NCBI RefSeq assembly: GCF_034424155.1
Contig: NZ_CP139992.1
Location: forward strand, 186,001 to 250,000
DNA: 64,000 bases
Direction of reading: 5' to 3'
Source of the DNA: Hafnia alvei
GTDB taxonomy: Bacteria > Pseudomonadota > Gammaproteobacteria > Enterobacterales > Enterobacteriaceae
The notes beneath the pieces were generated by a model that had not been told where the DNA came from, ran no database searches, and saw only the letters and a list, made by a program, of their open reading frames with translations. Positions 1 to 8,901 of the stretch are shown here, in pieces (position 1 is the stretch's first letter; each line of letters starts with the position of its first letter). Both the position numbers and the translations under genes were made by a program.

Positions 1-1
1 A

Positions 2-670
2 ATGCATCAGGATGCCGCTCCGCCGGAGTCCGTTGAGGTCTTGTGCTACAGCCAGCATTTACGCGGGTTAATCCGCACGCGTCTACAGCAACTGGTTTCT
101 GAATGTATTGACCTTCGCTTGTCTAGTACTCGTTTAGAGCCGGGTCGCTTTAAAGCCGTACGCGTCGCTGGGCAAACGTGGGGACTGTTCTTTGAACGTC
201 TGAGCGTATCGGTGCAGAAATTGGAAAATGCGGTTGAGTTTTATGGCGCCATTTCTAATAACAAGCTGCATGGGCTTTCTATTCAGGTAGAAACCGAGCA
301 GGTACATTTGCCCGCCGTGGTTGATGGTTACGCCAGCGAAGGGATAATCCAATTCTTCTTTGAAGATGGGGATAACGATGGGTTTAACATCTACATTCTG
401 GATGAAACCAACCGTGTGGAAGTTTATCACCACTGTGAAGGCAGCAAAGAGGAGCTAGTGCGCGACGTTAGCCGTTTCTATTCGTCATCGCATGACCGCT
501 TTACCTACGGTTCAAGCTTTATCAACTTTAACCTGCCGCAGTTCTACCAGATCGTAAATGCCGATGGACGTTCTCAGGTGATGCCGTTCCGTACCAATGT
601 GTTGCCACAGTGCAACGTCAATGACGACAACGACGGCACGCCGCTTAAGCAGCAGTTCCAGCTGCATTAA
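2..670 (+). CDS. cyaA: Adenylate cyclase class I, C-terminal part (5' truncated by window edge)
   Basis: This is the last 222 codons of a class I adenylate cyclase, which makes cAMP from ATP in the cytoplasm for CRP-dependent catabolite control. The N-terminal catalytic half lies outside the window; what remains is the C-terminal regulatory half that responds to the glucose PTS. I recognise it by close similarity to the E. coli CyaA tail ([20 protein letters not shown] near the end) and by its position facing cyaY, as in E. coli. The frame is open from base 2, so the ATG there is internal. The reading frame is intact to its TAA stop. A hairpin at 685-724 separates it from the convergent cyaY. 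Confidence 0.95.
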   Translation: MHQDAAPPESVEVLCYSQHLRGLIRTRLQQLVSECIDLRLSSTRLEPGRFKAVRVAGQTWGLFFERLSVSVQKLENAVEFYGAISNNKLHGLSIQVETEQVHLPAVVDGYASEGIIQFFFEDGDNDGFNIYILDETNRVEVYHHCEGSKEELVRDVSRFYSSSHDRFTYGSSFINFNLPQFYQIVNADGRSQVMPFRTNVLPQCNVNDDNDGTPLKQQFQLH

Positions 671-684
671 TCGTAAATACAGCA

Positions 685-724
685 CCACTCCAATTCTTCC
701 CTATTCAGCGGAGAGTTGGAGTGG
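685..724. terminator. Inverted repeat between convergent cyaA and cyaY
   Basis: CCACTCCAA (685-693) pairs with TTGGAGTGG (716-724) across a 22-nt loop. It sits between two convergent genes. Neither arm is followed by a clear T-run, so it may be a bidirectional terminator or only an RNA-processing hairpin. Confidence 0.4.
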
Positions 725-749
725 GCGCTGATGCCGCTCGCGTTTCGGC

Positions 750-1082
750 TTATGCCGAAATTACCACATCTTCTTCGCCAGACTGCGCTCTGCATGCGGT
801 TGACAGCAAAGCATAAAACTCTTCTCCGCTGCGATCGCAAATCCAGCTATTATCACGCAGGCTGAAGTGGTAACCGCCTGCTTTAGTGGCGAGCCATACC
901 TGATGCAAGGGCTCCTGACGGTTGATCACGATTTTGCTGCCATTTTCGAAGGTCAGCGTCATCACTCCGCCATTGGTTTCATAGTCGATGTCGGCATCAC
1001 CTTCATAAGCGTCAATGGCCTCTTCGATGTTTAACATCAGCTTATCTGCTAACTGGTGAAACTCGGTATCGTTCATAATCAT
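750..1082 (-). CDS. cyaY: Frataxin-like iron donor CyaY
   Basis: 110 aa bacterial frataxin, which binds iron and modulates IscS-dependent Fe-S cluster assembly in the cytosol. The N-terminal helix is acidic ([20 protein letters not shown]), followed by the acidic stretch [10 protein letters not shown] that forms the iron-binding ridge in the family. The sheet core includes [18 protein letters not shown] and GGYHF. The second Met (MNDTEF, two codons in) matches the usual start equally well. It is transcribed towards cyaA and is divergent from lptM, the order seen in E. coli. The last codons overlap a TTTCGGC/GCCGAAA hairpin (743-760). Confidence 0.95.
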   Translation of the reverse strand: MIMNDTEFHQLADKLMLNIEEAIDAYEGDADIDYETNGGVMTLTFENGSKIVINRQEPLHQVWLATKAGGYHFSLRDNSWICDRSGEEFYALLSTACRAQSGEEDVVISA

Positions 1083-1169
1083 TTCCTATTGCTTTTCAGG
1101 GTCCAACTGCGATTATAGAGAGCTTATAGGTAGGATTCACACGCATTAATACAATAAATGGTAATGACC

Positions 1170-1373
1170 ATGAAAAAACAATTTCGTTGGGCCTTGGTGG
1201 CTGTTTCCCTATTCGGCCTTGCTGGTTGCGGTTTGAAAGGGCCTTTATACTTTCCTCCGGCTGATGCCCCAGCGGCGTCGAAGAGCCAACCAGATACACA
1301 AACTAACGCGCCTGCTGCAAATCAGGGCGCGAATACACCGTCTAATATTGCCGGTGTAGAACAAGGCCAATAA
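1170..1373 (+). CDS. lptM: Small outer-membrane lipoprotein LptM (YifL family)
   Basis: 67 aa lipoprotein. A Lys-rich start and hydrophobic segment (MKKQFRWALVAVSLFGLAGC) end in the lipobox LAGC, followed by the family signature CGLKGPLYFPP. The rest is a low-complexity A/P/N/Q tail. In E. coli LptM associates with the LptDE translocon and aids oxidative maturation of LptD. I chose ATG 1170 because the signal peptide starts cleanly there; in-frame ATGs at 1158 and 1164 would add only two to four residues. It lies directly upstream of dapF, as in E. coli. Confidence 0.9.
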   Translation: MKKQFRWALVAVSLFGLAGCGLKGPLYFPPADAPAASKSQPDTQTNAPAANQGANTPSNIAGVEQGQ

Positions 1374-1446
1374 TCCACGATAGCGAGAACTGTCAGGATG
1401 TTAGTTCGGTGACCACGGAAGTTAAGGCGTAGGGTGAGAGGTAGTT

Positions 1447-2271
1447 ATGCAGTTCTCTAAAATGCACGGTTTAGGCAACGATTTCATGGTCGTTGATGCT
1501 GTTACACAAAACGTATACTTCTCGCCGGAGCTTATCCGCCGTCTATCCGATCGACATAACGGCGTTGGTTTTGATCAGATGCTGATCGTTGAACCGCCTT
1601 ACGATCCTGATTTAGATTTCCATTATCGTATTTTCAACGCCGATGGGAGCGAAGTTGCGCAGTGTGGTAACGGCGCGCGCTGTTTTGCTCGTTTCGTGCG
1701 TTTGAAAGGGTTAACCAATAAACGTGAAATTCGCGTAAGCACGCAGAATGGTCGGATGGTGCTCAAGGTCAGCGATGACGAGCTGGTCACGGTAAATATG
1801 GGCGAGCCGATTTTCGAGCCGTCCAAGATCCCGTTCAAAGCCGTGAAAGCGGAAAAGACCTATATCATGCGTGCGTCTGAACATACTATTCTGTGCGGCG
1901 CGGTCTCGATGGGGAATCCCCACTGCGTGCTTCAGGTTGATGATGTTGAAACGGCGCTGGTGGAAACCATCGGTCCGGTACTTGAAAGCCACGAACGCTT
2001 CCCTGAACGCGTTAACGTAGGATTCATGCAGGTCATTAACCGTAATCAGATCAAACTACGGGTGTATGAACGCGGCGCAGGTGAAACTCAGGCCTGCGGC
2101 AGCGGTGCCTGTGCGGCGGTTGCCGTGGGGATCCAGCAAGGTTTGCTGGATGAAAACGTTCAGGTTGATCTTCCCGGTGGGCGTTTGCACATTCGCTGGA
2201 AAGGGCCTGATAACCCCCTATTTATGACAGGCCCTGCGACCCACGTTTATGATGGATTTATACACCTGTAA
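1447..2271 (+). CDS. dapF: Diaminopimelate epimerase
   Basis: 274 aa, the standard length. It interconverts LL- and meso-diaminopimelate without a cofactor, in the lysine and peptidoglycan pathway in the cytosol. The two catalytic cysteines are visible in [12 protein letters not shown] and in [19 protein letters not shown]. The N-terminus [19 protein letters not shown] is diagnostic. It is the first enzyme gene of the lptM-dapF-yigA-xerC-yigB run, with a 32-bp gap to yigA. Confidence 0.97.
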   Translation: MQFSKMHGLGNDFMVVDAVTQNVYFSPELIRRLSDRHNGVGFDQMLIVEPPYDPDLDFHYRIFNADGSEVAQCGNGARCFARFVRLKGLTNKREIRVSTQNGRMVLKVSDDELVTVNMGEPIFEPSKIPFKAVKAEKTYIMRASEHTILCGAVSMGNPHCVLQVDDVETALVETIGPVLESHERFPERVNVGFMQVINRNQIKLRVYERGAGETQACGSGACAAVAVGIQQGLLDENVQVDLPGGRLHIRWKGPDNPLFMTGPATHVYDGFIHL

Positions 2272-2303
2272 TTCATACGTTTATGAGTGAGCGATAGACA
2301 ACT

Positions 2304-3008
2304 ATGAGCGACATCGAAGATCGGGTATTGGATAATCTGGCGCTAAGTGACGCGCAGGTGATGGAGTATCTGCAACAGAATCCTGACTTCTTCATTCGTA
2401 ATGCACGCAATGTTGAGCAGATGCAGATCCCTCATCCGGTGCGTGGTGCCGTTTCATTAGTTGAATGGCAACTGAACCGACAACGTCAGCACATCTTCAA
2501 TTTAGAAGAGGAGATCACGTTGCTGATGGAACAGGCCAGCGCCAATGAAGTTCTGTTTAATCGCCTGCTAGAGCTCCAAGGGCATCTTGCGGGCGCAGAA
2601 AGCCTTGCTGATTTTCTCCAACGATTTAACCGCTGGGCGCGTTCTCTTGGGCTCGCCGGTGCCAATATTCGTTTGTTTAGCGACAAATGGTATCTGAATG
2701 CGCCTTCTGACTTTGCGCATTTGGCTTTGTCGCGCAATGAATTTGAAATGATGCGAATTCAACGATTGGGGAACCAAAACCACTATCTCGGTACTCTGAA
2801 TGGCCCTGAGCTATTGCTGGTTTTGCCTCAGGCGAAAATGGTGGGCTCGGTCGCGCTTTCTTTGATGGGTGAGTTTGGTGACTTAGGTCTGATTATCTTC
2901 AGCAGTCGCGATAGCCATCATTATCAGCAAGGTCAAGGCACCGTGTTGCTTGATCAGCTCGCATTGCTGATGCCGGGGCTAATCAGCCGTTGGATTGAAC
3001 GCCAATGA
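2304..3008 (+). CDS. yigA: DUF484 family protein YigA
   Basis: 234 aa DUF484 protein of unknown biochemical role. The family has a GAF-like fold and is almost always coupled to xerC. The N-terminal segment ([43 protein letters not shown]) is the conserved signature, followed by a probable coiled coil ([16 protein letters not shown]) and a globular C-terminus. Its TGA overlaps the xerC ATG (ATGA), which implies translational coupling. No catalytic motif is visible. Confidence 0.93.
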   Translation: MSDIEDRVLDNLALSDAQVMEYLQQNPDFFIRNARNVEQMQIPHPVRGAVSLVEWQLNRQRQHIFNLEEEITLLMEQASANEVLFNRLLELQGHLAGAESLADFLQRFNRWARSLGLAGANIRLFSDKWYLNAPSDFAHLALSRNEFEMMRIQRLGNQNHYLGTLNGPELLLVLPQAKMVGSVALSLMGEFGDLGLIIFSSRDSHHYQQGQGTVLLDQLALLMPGLISRWIERQ

Positions 3009-3916
3009 GCAGTGATACTCAGGCGCTGGAACTGCCGGTTGAGGCATTCCTGCGCTTTTTGCGCGTTGAGCGTCAGCTCAGCCCGCATACCATCGAAAGC
3101 TATCATCATCAGCTGACTGCCATTATTGAGATTGTTGCCCCCGCTGGTTTACGCGATTGGCGGCAACTCGATGCAACCCAAGTGCGTATGATTACCGCGC
3201 GTAGCAAGCGAAAAGGCCTTGAGGCTGCAAGCCTTGCCCTACGTTTGTCGGCGCTACGCAGCTTTATCGATTGGCAGGTGAGCCAAGGCGTGATGTCGGT
3301 TAATCCGGCGAAAGGCATTAGCGCACCGAAACAGGCTCGCCACTTACCCAAAAATCTCGACGTTGATGACGTAAACCGTCTGCTCGACATAGATGCGAGC
3401 GATCCCCTTGCCGTGCGCGATCGCACCATGCTGGAAGTGATGTATGGCGCGGGTCTGCGTCTTTCCGAACTGGTGGGATTAGACTGCCGCCACATGAATA
3501 TGGCCTCAGGCGAGGTGTGGGTGATGGGGAAGGGGAGCAAAGAGCGAAAGCTGCCGATTGGACGTACGGCCATTCATTGGCTGGAACAGTGGCTGCCACT
3601 GCGTGAGATTTACGATCCGGTAGATGACGCTGTTTTTGTGTCTAAGCTGGGTAAGCGAATTTCGGTGCGAAGCGTGCAAAAGCGCTTTGCTGAATGGGGC
3701 GTTAAACAAGGCGTCACCAGTCATATTAACCCGCATAAGCTCCGTCACTCTTTTGCAACGCATATGCTTGAATCCAGTGGCGATCTGCGTGCAGTGCAAG
3801 AACTGCTGGGTCATGCGAATCTGACCACCACCCAAATCTATACCCACCTCGATTTCCAACATTTGGCGAAGGTGTATGATGCAGCGCATCCACGCGCGAA
3901 ACGAGGAAAATCCTGA
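3005..3916 (+). CDS. xerC: Site-specific tyrosine recombinase XerC
   Basis: 303 aa tyrosine recombinase that acts with XerD at dif to resolve chromosome dimers during division. The N-terminal SAM-like core-binding domain (about residues 1-100) contains [17 protein letters not shown]. The catalytic domain shows the Arg in [14 protein letters not shown], the lysine strand [24 protein letters not shown] (H-x-x-R), [15 protein letters not shown] and the nucleophilic Tyr in that last motif. All catalytic residues are present. The start overlaps the end of yigA, and the stop TGA overlaps the yigB ATG by one base. Confidence 0.97.
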   Translation: MSSDTQALELPVEAFLRFLRVERQLSPHTIESYHHQLTAIIEIVAPAGLRDWRQLDATQVRMITARSKRKGLEAASLALRLSALRSFIDWQVSQGVMSVNPAKGISAPKQARHLPKNLDVDDVNRLLDIDASDPLAVRDRTMLEVMYGAGLRLSELVGLDCRHMNMASGEVWVMGKGSKERKLPIGRTAIHWLEQWLPLREIYDPVDDAVFVSKLGKRISVRSVQKRFAEWGVKQGVTSHINPHKLRHSFATHMLESSGDLRAVQELLGHANLTTTQIYTHLDFQHLAKVYDAAHPRAKRGKS

Positions 3917-4644
3917 TGTGCTCGACGCTTCATTTCTATCGCCCGCTCAACGCTATCGGGGCTTTTACCTTCGATCTGGACGATACGCTTTATGATAATC
4001 ACCCCGTGATTATGCGTACCGAGCGAGAGTCTCTGGCATTTTTGCAGCAAAACTTTGAACCGCTGCGCGATTGGCAAAGCATTGACTGGCAACGCCTGCG
4101 CGCTGAACTGCGGGCTGATAATCCTGAAATTTATCACGACGTCACCGCCTGGCGCTGGCAGGCTGTGCATCTGGCGTTAACGCGAAACGGTTTTAACCAC
4201 GCCCAAGCTAGCGCTGGCGCAGATTCTGCGATGGAAAACTTTGCCTACTGGCGTAGCCAAATCACGGTGCCGGAGTCGACGCATAAGACGCTGCAAGCGT
4301 TAGCGGAGAAAGCGCCGTTAGCGGCAATTACCAACGGTAATGCGGATCCGAACCTATTTGGTTTAGCGGACTATTTTGCGTTTATATTGCGCTCAGGTCC
4401 TGACGGACGCGCTAAGCCTTACAACGACATGTATTGTGCCGCTCAGCAGCGCTTAAACGTTCCCATCGGAAATATTCTGCATGTGGGCGATGACCTCACC
4501 ACCGACGTGGCGGGAGCCGTGCGCTGCGGCATGCAGGCCTGTTGGATCAACGACCGTGAGCGCAGCCTAACAACCGCTTCAGATAGCCGTTTGTTACCTC
4601 ACGTTGAGATTTCACGGTTGGATTCGCTCACCGCGCTGATATAA
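3916..4644 (+). CDS. yigB: HAD-family phosphatase YigB (flavin-pathway phosphatase)
   Basis: 242 aa haloacid-dehalogenase phosphatase. E. coli YigB is one of the enzymes that dephosphorylate 5-amino-6-(5-phosphoribitylamino)uracil in riboflavin synthesis. HAD motif I is [10 protein letters not shown], motif II is in AAITNGNA, the motif III lysine is in [10 protein letters not shown], and motif IV is [13 protein letters not shown]. It is the last gene of the dapF-xerC run, beginning one base inside the xerC stop. The uvrD promoter and LexA box begin just after its end. Confidence 0.93.
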   Translation: MCSTLHFYRPLNAIGAFTFDLDDTLYDNHPVIMRTERESLAFLQQNFEPLRDWQSIDWQRLRAELRADNPEIYHDVTAWRWQAVHLALTRNGFNHAQASAGADSAMENFAYWRSQITVPESTHKTLQALAEKAPLAAITNGNADPNLFGLADYFAFILRSGPDGRAKPYNDMYCAAQQRLNVPIGNILHVGDDLTTDVAGAVRCGMQACWINDRERSLTTASDSRLLPHVEISRLDSLTALI

Positions 4645-4655
4645 TCTCCAATAAT

Positions 4656-4671
4656 CTGTATAAATTCCCAG
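4656..4671 (+). promoter_or_regulatory. LexA box upstream of uvrD
   Basis: CTGTATAAATTCCCAG fits the LexA consensus CTG-N10-CAG. It lies 58 bp before the uvrD start, between yigB and uvrD. E. coli uvrD has a LexA box at the equivalent place, so SOS induction is expected here. Confidence 0.85.
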
Positions 4672-4729
4672 TGAAAAAGACGTATTGCGTTTAGCGACGC
4701 GTCTGTTTCCCCATTTTAAAACGGTGCCT

Positions 4730-6892
4730 ATGGACGTTTCCGATCTGCTCAACAGCCTTAACGATAAACAACGCGAAGCCGTTGCTGCGCCACGCAGTAA
4801 TCTTCTGGTGCTGGCTGGAGCCGGAAGCGGCAAGACGCGCGTATTGGTGCATCGCATCGCGTGGCTGCTGTCGGTAGAAAACTGTTCGCCGTTTTCGATT
4901 ATGGCCGTCACCTTTACCAACAAAGCCGCGGCGGAAATGCGCCACCGTATCGAACATCTGATTGGCACTAGCCAAGGCGGCATGTGGATCGGTACTTTCC
5001 ACGGTTTAGCGCACCGCCTGCTGCGTGCGCACCATCTGGATGCCAATCTGCCGCAGGATTTCCAAATCCTTGATAGCGATGACCAGCTACGTTTGCTTAA
5101 ACGTATCGTTAAGGCATTGAATCTGGATGAGAAGCAGTGGCCGCCGCGTCAAGGCATGTGGTATATCAACAACAAAAAAGATGATGGTCTGCGCCCTCAG
5201 CACATTGAAAGCTACGGAAATCCGGTAGAACAGACATGGCTGCGCGTCTATCAGGCCTATCAAGAAGCCTGTGACCGTGCGGGGTTGGTGGATTTTGCCG
5301 AGCTGCTATTACGCGCTCACGAGCTTTGGCTCAACAAGCCTCAAATCCTCAACCACTATCGCGAACGTTTCACCAATATTCTGGTGGACGAATTCCAAGA
5401 TACCAACCGGATTCAGTACGCATGGATCCAGATGTTGGCGGGCAATAGCGGCAAAGTGATGATTGTTGGCGATGACGATCAGTCGATCTATGGCTGGCGT
5501 GGCGCTCAGGTTGAGAACATCCAACGTTTTCTGGATGATTTCCCCGGTGCTGAGACTATCCGCTTAGAACAAAACTACCGTTCAACCAGCAATATACTGA
5601 AAGCCGCCAACGCCTTAATTGAAAATAACGATGGGCGCTTGGGTAAAAAGCTGTGGACCGAAGACGGCGACGGCGAAAAAATTTCGCTCTACTGCGCGTT
5701 TAATGAATTGGATGAATCACGTTTTGTGGTGAATCGGATTAAAGCGTGGCAGGACAACGGCGGCTCTCTTAACGACTGCGCCATTCTTTATCGTAGCAAC
5801 GCCCAATCGCGTGTATTGGAAGAGGCACTGTTACAGGTGGCGATGCCATACCGTATTTACGGTGGACAACGATTCTTCGAACGTCAGGAAATCAAAGATG
5901 CGTTGGCGTATTTACGCCTGATTTCCAACCGTAATGACGATGCGGCGTATGAGCGTGTGGTTAACACGCCAACGCGCGGTATTGGTGATCGTACGCTGGA
6001 CGTTATCCGCCAAGCCGCCCGCGATCGTCAACTGACGTTATGGCAGGCCACGCACGAGCTGATCCAAGAAAAAGTATTTGCTGGGCGAGCCTCAGGCGCA
6101 CTACAGCGCTTTATCGAGCTGATTGATGCCTTAGCCAGTGATACGGCTGATATGCCGCTGCATGTACAGACAGACCGCGTGGTACGCGATTCGGGTCTGC
6201 GTCAGATGTATGAGCAAGAAAAGGGTGAAAAAGGCCAAACACGTATTGAGAACTTAGAAGAACTGGTGACCGCTACGCGTCAGTACAGCTATGAGGATGA
6301 AGACGAAGACTTGCTGCCGCTGCAGGCATTCCTGTCACATGCGGCGCTTGAAGCCGGTGAAGGGCAAGCAGACGCTTATCAAGACGCGGTTCAGCTCATG
6401 ACGTTGCACTCGGCGAAAGGTCTGGAATTCCCACAGGTGTTTATCGTGGGGATGGAAGAGGGGATGTTCCCAAGCCAAATGTCGCTGGATGAAGGTGGTC
6501 GTTTGGAAGAAGAACGCCGCTTGGCCTACGTTGGGGTGACGCGAGCGATGCGAAAACTGACGATCACCTATGCGGAAACTCGCCGTCTGTATGGCAAAGA
6601 GGTTTATCACCGCCCATCTCGCTTTATTGGGGAATTACCAGAAGAGTGCGTAGAAGAGGTGCGCCTGCGGGCAAGCGTTACCCGCCCCGTTAAACACGCC
6701 AGTATGGGAACCCCAATCAGCGCCAATGACAGCGGTTTCAAACTCGGTCAGCGGGTGAAGCACGCCACGTTTGGTGAGGGTACGGTGATCAATCTGGAAG
6801 GTAGCGGTGAGCATAGTCGCTTGCAGATTGCGTTTCAGGGCGAAGGCATTAAGTGGCTGGTTGCGGCTTATGCCAAGTTAGAGGCGATGTAA
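4730..6892 (+). CDS. uvrD: DNA helicase II UvrD
   Basis: 720 aa, the same length as E. coli UvrD. It is an SF1A 3'-5' helicase used in nucleotide excision repair, mismatch repair and removal of RecA filaments. Visible motifs include Walker A AGAGSGKTR, DEFQDTN (motif II), GDDDQSIYGWRGA (III), QNYRSTSNIL (IV), LMTLHSAKGLEFPQVF (V) and VGVTRAM (VI). The C-terminal Tudor-like domain (FKLGQRVKHATFGEGTVINLEG) binds partners such as RNA polymerase in the family. I chose ATG 4730 (MDVSDLLNSLNDKQREA) because it matches the family start; an in-frame TTG at 4685 would add 15 residues. Confidence 0.97.
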   Translation: MDVSDLLNSLNDKQREAVAAPRSNLLVLAGAGSGKTRVLVHRIAWLLSVENCSPFSIMAVTFTNKAAAEMRHRIEHLIGTSQGGMWIGTFHGLAHRLLRAHHLDANLPQDFQILDSDDQLRLLKRIVKALNLDEKQWPPRQGMWYINNKKDDGLRPQHIESYGNPVEQTWLRVYQAYQEACDRAGLVDFAELLLRAHELWLNKPQILNHYRERFTNILVDEFQDTNRIQYAWIQMLAGNSGKVMIVGDDDQSIYGWRGAQVENIQRFLDDFPGAETIRLEQNYRSTSNILKAANALIENNDGRLGKKLWTEDGDGEKISLYCAFNELDESRFVVNRIKAWQDNGGSLNDCAILYRSNAQSRVLEEALLQVAMPYRIYGGQRFFERQEIKDALAYLRLISNRNDDAAYERVVNTPTRGIGDRTLDVIRQAARDRQLTLWQATHELIQEKVFAGRASGALQRFIELIDALASDTADMPLHVQTDRVVRDSGLRQMYEQEKGEKGQTRIENLEELVTATRQYSYEDEDEDLLPLQAFLSHAALEAGEGQADAYQDAVQLMTLHSAKGLEFPQVFIVGMEEGMFPSQMSLDEGGRLEEERRLAYVGVTRAMRKLTITYAETRRLYGKEVYHRPSRFIGELPEECVEEVRLRASVTRPVKHASMGTPISANDSGFKLGQRVKHATFGEGTVINLEGSGEHSRLQIAFQGEGIKWLVAAYAKLEAM

Positions 6893-6916
6893 TCCCTGTT
6901 TAATGCCTCTTCCCAA

Positions 6917-6938
6917 TCTCCCCCTGAAAAGGGGGAGA
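6917..6938. terminator. Hairpin between uvrD and convergent cupin gene
   Basis: TCTCCCCC-TGAAAA-GGGGGAGA forms an 8-bp GC-rich stem with a 6-nt loop, 24 bp past the uvrD stop. The following T-run is weak (GTTTA), but the convergent position fits a bidirectional terminator. Confidence 0.65.
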
Positions 6939-6947
6939 GTTTAGGGC

Positions 6948-7427
6948 TTATTCGGCAATCGAATATTTATCCCCAACTTGTGCCTGCGAATACCACACCA
7001 TCAGTTCCTGAGTGCCAGCCTCGCCCTCTGCGGGGGCCCAAGGCGCGGAATCCTGCTCGGTGACGGGCTGATAGCCACCATGTTTAACTTCAAAAATCAC
7101 GCCGCCGTGATCCAGTGACAGTACCGAATGCCAGGTTCCGGCATCCATCTCTAGAGCCACACACTCTTCGCCGAGTACCACGCGACGAGTTACCACGCCT
7201 TGCTCGTCAAAATTCAGTATCACAAAGCGGCCGCTCAGCGGCAGCAAAAGCTCGAAAGTATGCGGATGGCGATGTGGACGGATGTAAGTTCCGGGCTCCA
7301 TCGCGATGGCAAGACGCTGCACCGGATCGCTCAATTCTGGGTGAAAATTGCGGTGAGCGCGTAAACGAGGTGCGCTGGCCGCAGCGGCGCTCTGTTGTTT
7401 CAGATCATCAAACGTGATTTGTTTCAT
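6948..7427 (-). CDS. WbuC-like cupin-fold metalloprotein
   Basis: 159 aa single-domain cupin. The metal-binding cupin motif is clear: IRPHRHPHTFELLLPLSGRFVIL provides the His cluster and Glu, and GTWHSVLSLDHGGVIFEVKHGGY provides the second His. The pattern MEPGTYIRPHRHPHTFELLLP is typical of WbuC-family proteins, which often sit in polysaccharide loci. Here it stands alone between uvrD and corA, so polysaccharide work is not supported by context. The C-terminus is acidic and unusual (APWAPAEGEAGTQELMVWYS). Substrate unknown. Confidence 0.75.
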   Translation of the reverse strand: MKQITFDDLKQQSAAAASAPRLRAHRNFHPELSDPVQRLAIAMEPGTYIRPHRHPHTFELLLPLSGRFVILNFDEQGVVTRRVVLGEECVALEMDAGTWHSVLSLDHGGVIFEVKHGGYQPVTEQDSAPWAPAEGEAGTQELMVWYSQAQVGDKYSIAE

Positions 7428-7624
7428 AGGGTGTGCCTGATTTTAGGAATAGTGGAGTCTAATGGGTGAATGCATTGCTATAAGGTAATAGATGGGTCAA
7501 GCTAGAGATATAATTTTTACCTTACATTTCCGATTGCAGCATGGTTGTCGAAAGCAAAATCCATAAATGTTTTGGTATAAAACATCCTGAGTGAATAATG
7601 TTCTGGAATTAGTCACAACGCCAG

Positions 7625-7654
7625 TTGACAGGCTTTTTCGTATCGGCGTAACAT
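7625..7654 (+). promoter_or_regulatory. Candidate corA promoter
   Basis: A perfect -35 TTGACA (7625-7630) is followed after 18 bp by TAACAT (7649-7654), a 4/6 match to the -10 consensus. It is the best promoter-like sequence upstream of corA and would give an mRNA leader of about 245 nt. Confidence 0.5.
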
Positions 7655-7685
7655 GCGCGCACTATTATCTGTGAGGACATACGCC

Positions 7686-7742
7686 TTGGACACACCCAGT
7701 AGATACTGGCTCAATGAACCCGTTAGCGGGTACAACTTCTAA
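7686..7742 (+). CDS. Candidate corA leader peptide (CorL-like)
   Basis: An 18-codon reading frame in the corA leader, TTG-initiated, encodes a peptide of sequence MDTPSRYWLNEPVSGYNF. A Shine-Dalgarno-like GAGGA (7673-7677) lies 8 nt before the TTG. The same frame is open further upstream to ATG 7653 (29 codons), but that ATG overlaps the likely -10. The stop TAA (7740-7742) overlaps the base of a 9-bp hairpin (7741-7768), so ribosomes finishing this frame would disturb the structure. From memory, the Salmonella corA leader carries a short regulatory ORF, corL, that couples its translation to Rho termination; equivalence here is inference from position. Confidence 0.4.
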   Translation: MDTPSRYWLNEPVSGYNF

Positions 7743-7844
7743 GGCTATCCACTTATGCTGATAGCCTTCGTGGTTGTCAGCGACCTCTATACGTCGCTAT
7801 GAGTCAGATCTGATATGGTCTGAAACAGCTGGGTGACGCTACCC
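7741..7844 (+). promoter_or_regulatory. Structured corA mRNA leader with serial hairpins
   Basis: Three local stems are visible between the candidate leader peptide and corA: AAGGCTATC/GATAGCCTT (7741-7749 with 7760-7768), AGCGAC/GTCGCT (7779-7784 with 7793-7798) and GGGT/ACCC (7831-7834 with 7841-7844). The whole gap 7428-7905 holds no other gene. Such a long structured leader fits post-initiation control of Mg2+ transport, but no regulation is demonstrated by the sequence alone. Confidence 0.5.
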
Positions 7845-7905
7845 CTCGTTTGTTTCCTGTGCTCCATGCGTGATCCTTAATGTCACCGCAACGGAGTTTA
7901 AAAGC

Positions 7906-8856
7906 ATGCTAAGTGCATTTAGATTAGACAACAGCCGCTTATCCCGTCTGGAGCTGGATGACACGGAAGATCTGACTTCATCTCTGTGGGTCGACTTAGT
8001 CGAACCTGAAGAAGATGAGCGTCAACGAGTTCAAGATGAGCTAGGTCAAAGTCTGGCAACTCGCCCAGAACTGGACGATATCGAAGCATCAGCACGTTTC
8101 TTCGAAGATGAAGACGGCCTGCATATTCACTCCTTCTTCTATTATGAAGATGCGGAAGATCATGCCGGTAACTCCACCGTGGCATTTACCATCCGCGATG
8201 GTCGCCTATATACGCTACGCGAGCGCGAACTGCCGGCGTTTCGGCTGTATCGCATGCGCGCCCGTAACCAGATGCTGGCCGATGGAAACGCCTATGAGCT
8301 GTTACTCGATCTGTTCGAAACCAAAATCGAACAGCTGGCAGATGAAATCGAAAACATTTACAGCGATCTGGAAAAGCTTAGCCGCGTGATTATGGAAGGT
8401 CATCAGGGCGACGAATATGATGAAGCCCTTTCGACACTGGCTGAACTGGAAGATATCGGTTGGAAGGTTCGCTTATGTTTGATGGATACCCAGCGAGCAC
8501 TGAATTTCTTGGTGCGTAAGGCGCGTTTACCGGCCAGCCAGTTGGAGCAGGCGCGTGAAGTCTTGCGAGATATCGAATCCCTGCTGCCGCATAACGAATC
8601 GCTATTCCAGAAAGTAAACTTCCTGATGCAGGCGGCAATGGGCTTTATCAACATTGAACAGAACCGCATCATCAAGATCTTCTCGGTGGTATCGGTGGTG
8701 TTCCTGCCGCCAACGCTGGTGGCATCAAGCTACGGGATGAACTTTGAGTTCATGCCTGAGCTGAAATGGTCTTTCGGTTATCCGGGGGCGATTGGTTTGA
8801 TGATTCTGGCGGGGCTTGCGCCGTATTTATACTTCAAGCGCAAAAACTGGCTTTAA
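7906..8856 (+). CDS. corA: Magnesium/cobalt/nickel channel CorA
   Basis: 316 aa, the E. coli length. CorA is a homopentameric inner-membrane channel for Mg2+ uptake. The large acidic cytoplasmic N-terminal domain includes [26 protein letters not shown]. The long stalk helix and TM1 carry the signature [11 protein letters not shown] (GMN filter), and TM2 ends in YFKRKNWL. I chose ATG 7906 ([12 protein letters not shown]) with ACGGAG upstream because it matches the family start; the frame stays open 12 codons further up. The preceding leader is treated separately. Confidence 0.97.
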   Translation: MLSAFRLDNSRLSRLELDDTEDLTSSLWVDLVEPEEDERQRVQDELGQSLATRPELDDIEASARFFEDEDGLHIHSFFYYEDAEDHAGNSTVAFTIRDGRLYTLRERELPAFRLYRMRARNQMLADGNAYELLLDLFETKIEQLADEIENIYSDLEKLSRVIMEGHQGDEYDEALSTLAELEDIGWKVRLCLMDTQRALNFLVRKARLPASQLEQAREVLRDIESLLPHNESLFQKVNFLMQAAMGFINIEQNRIIKIFSVVSVVFLPPTLVASSYGMNFEFMPELKWSFGYPGAIGLMILAGLAPYLYFKRKNWL

Positions 8857-8868
8857 TCTGTCTCTTCT

Positions 8869-8894
8869 TTTCCTCCCCATCGCAGGGGAGGAAA
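8869..8894. terminator. Hairpin between convergent corA and rarD
   Basis: TTTCCTCCCC-ATCGCA-GGGGAGGAAA is a perfect 10-bp stem in the 45-bp gap between convergent genes. Its core CCTCCCC-(A/T)TCGCA-GGGGAGG recurs after rsmJ (17332-17353), which suggests a reused hairpin sequence. Confidence 0.65.
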
Positions 8895-8901
8895 GTCTGC
8901 T

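Noticed and set aside
3109-3573. 154-codon open frame on the minus strand inside xerC
   Set aside because: It is fully within xerC, which has all catalytic motifs, and the antisense protein is Arg/Ser/Pro-rich with no domain. It is a shadow frame.
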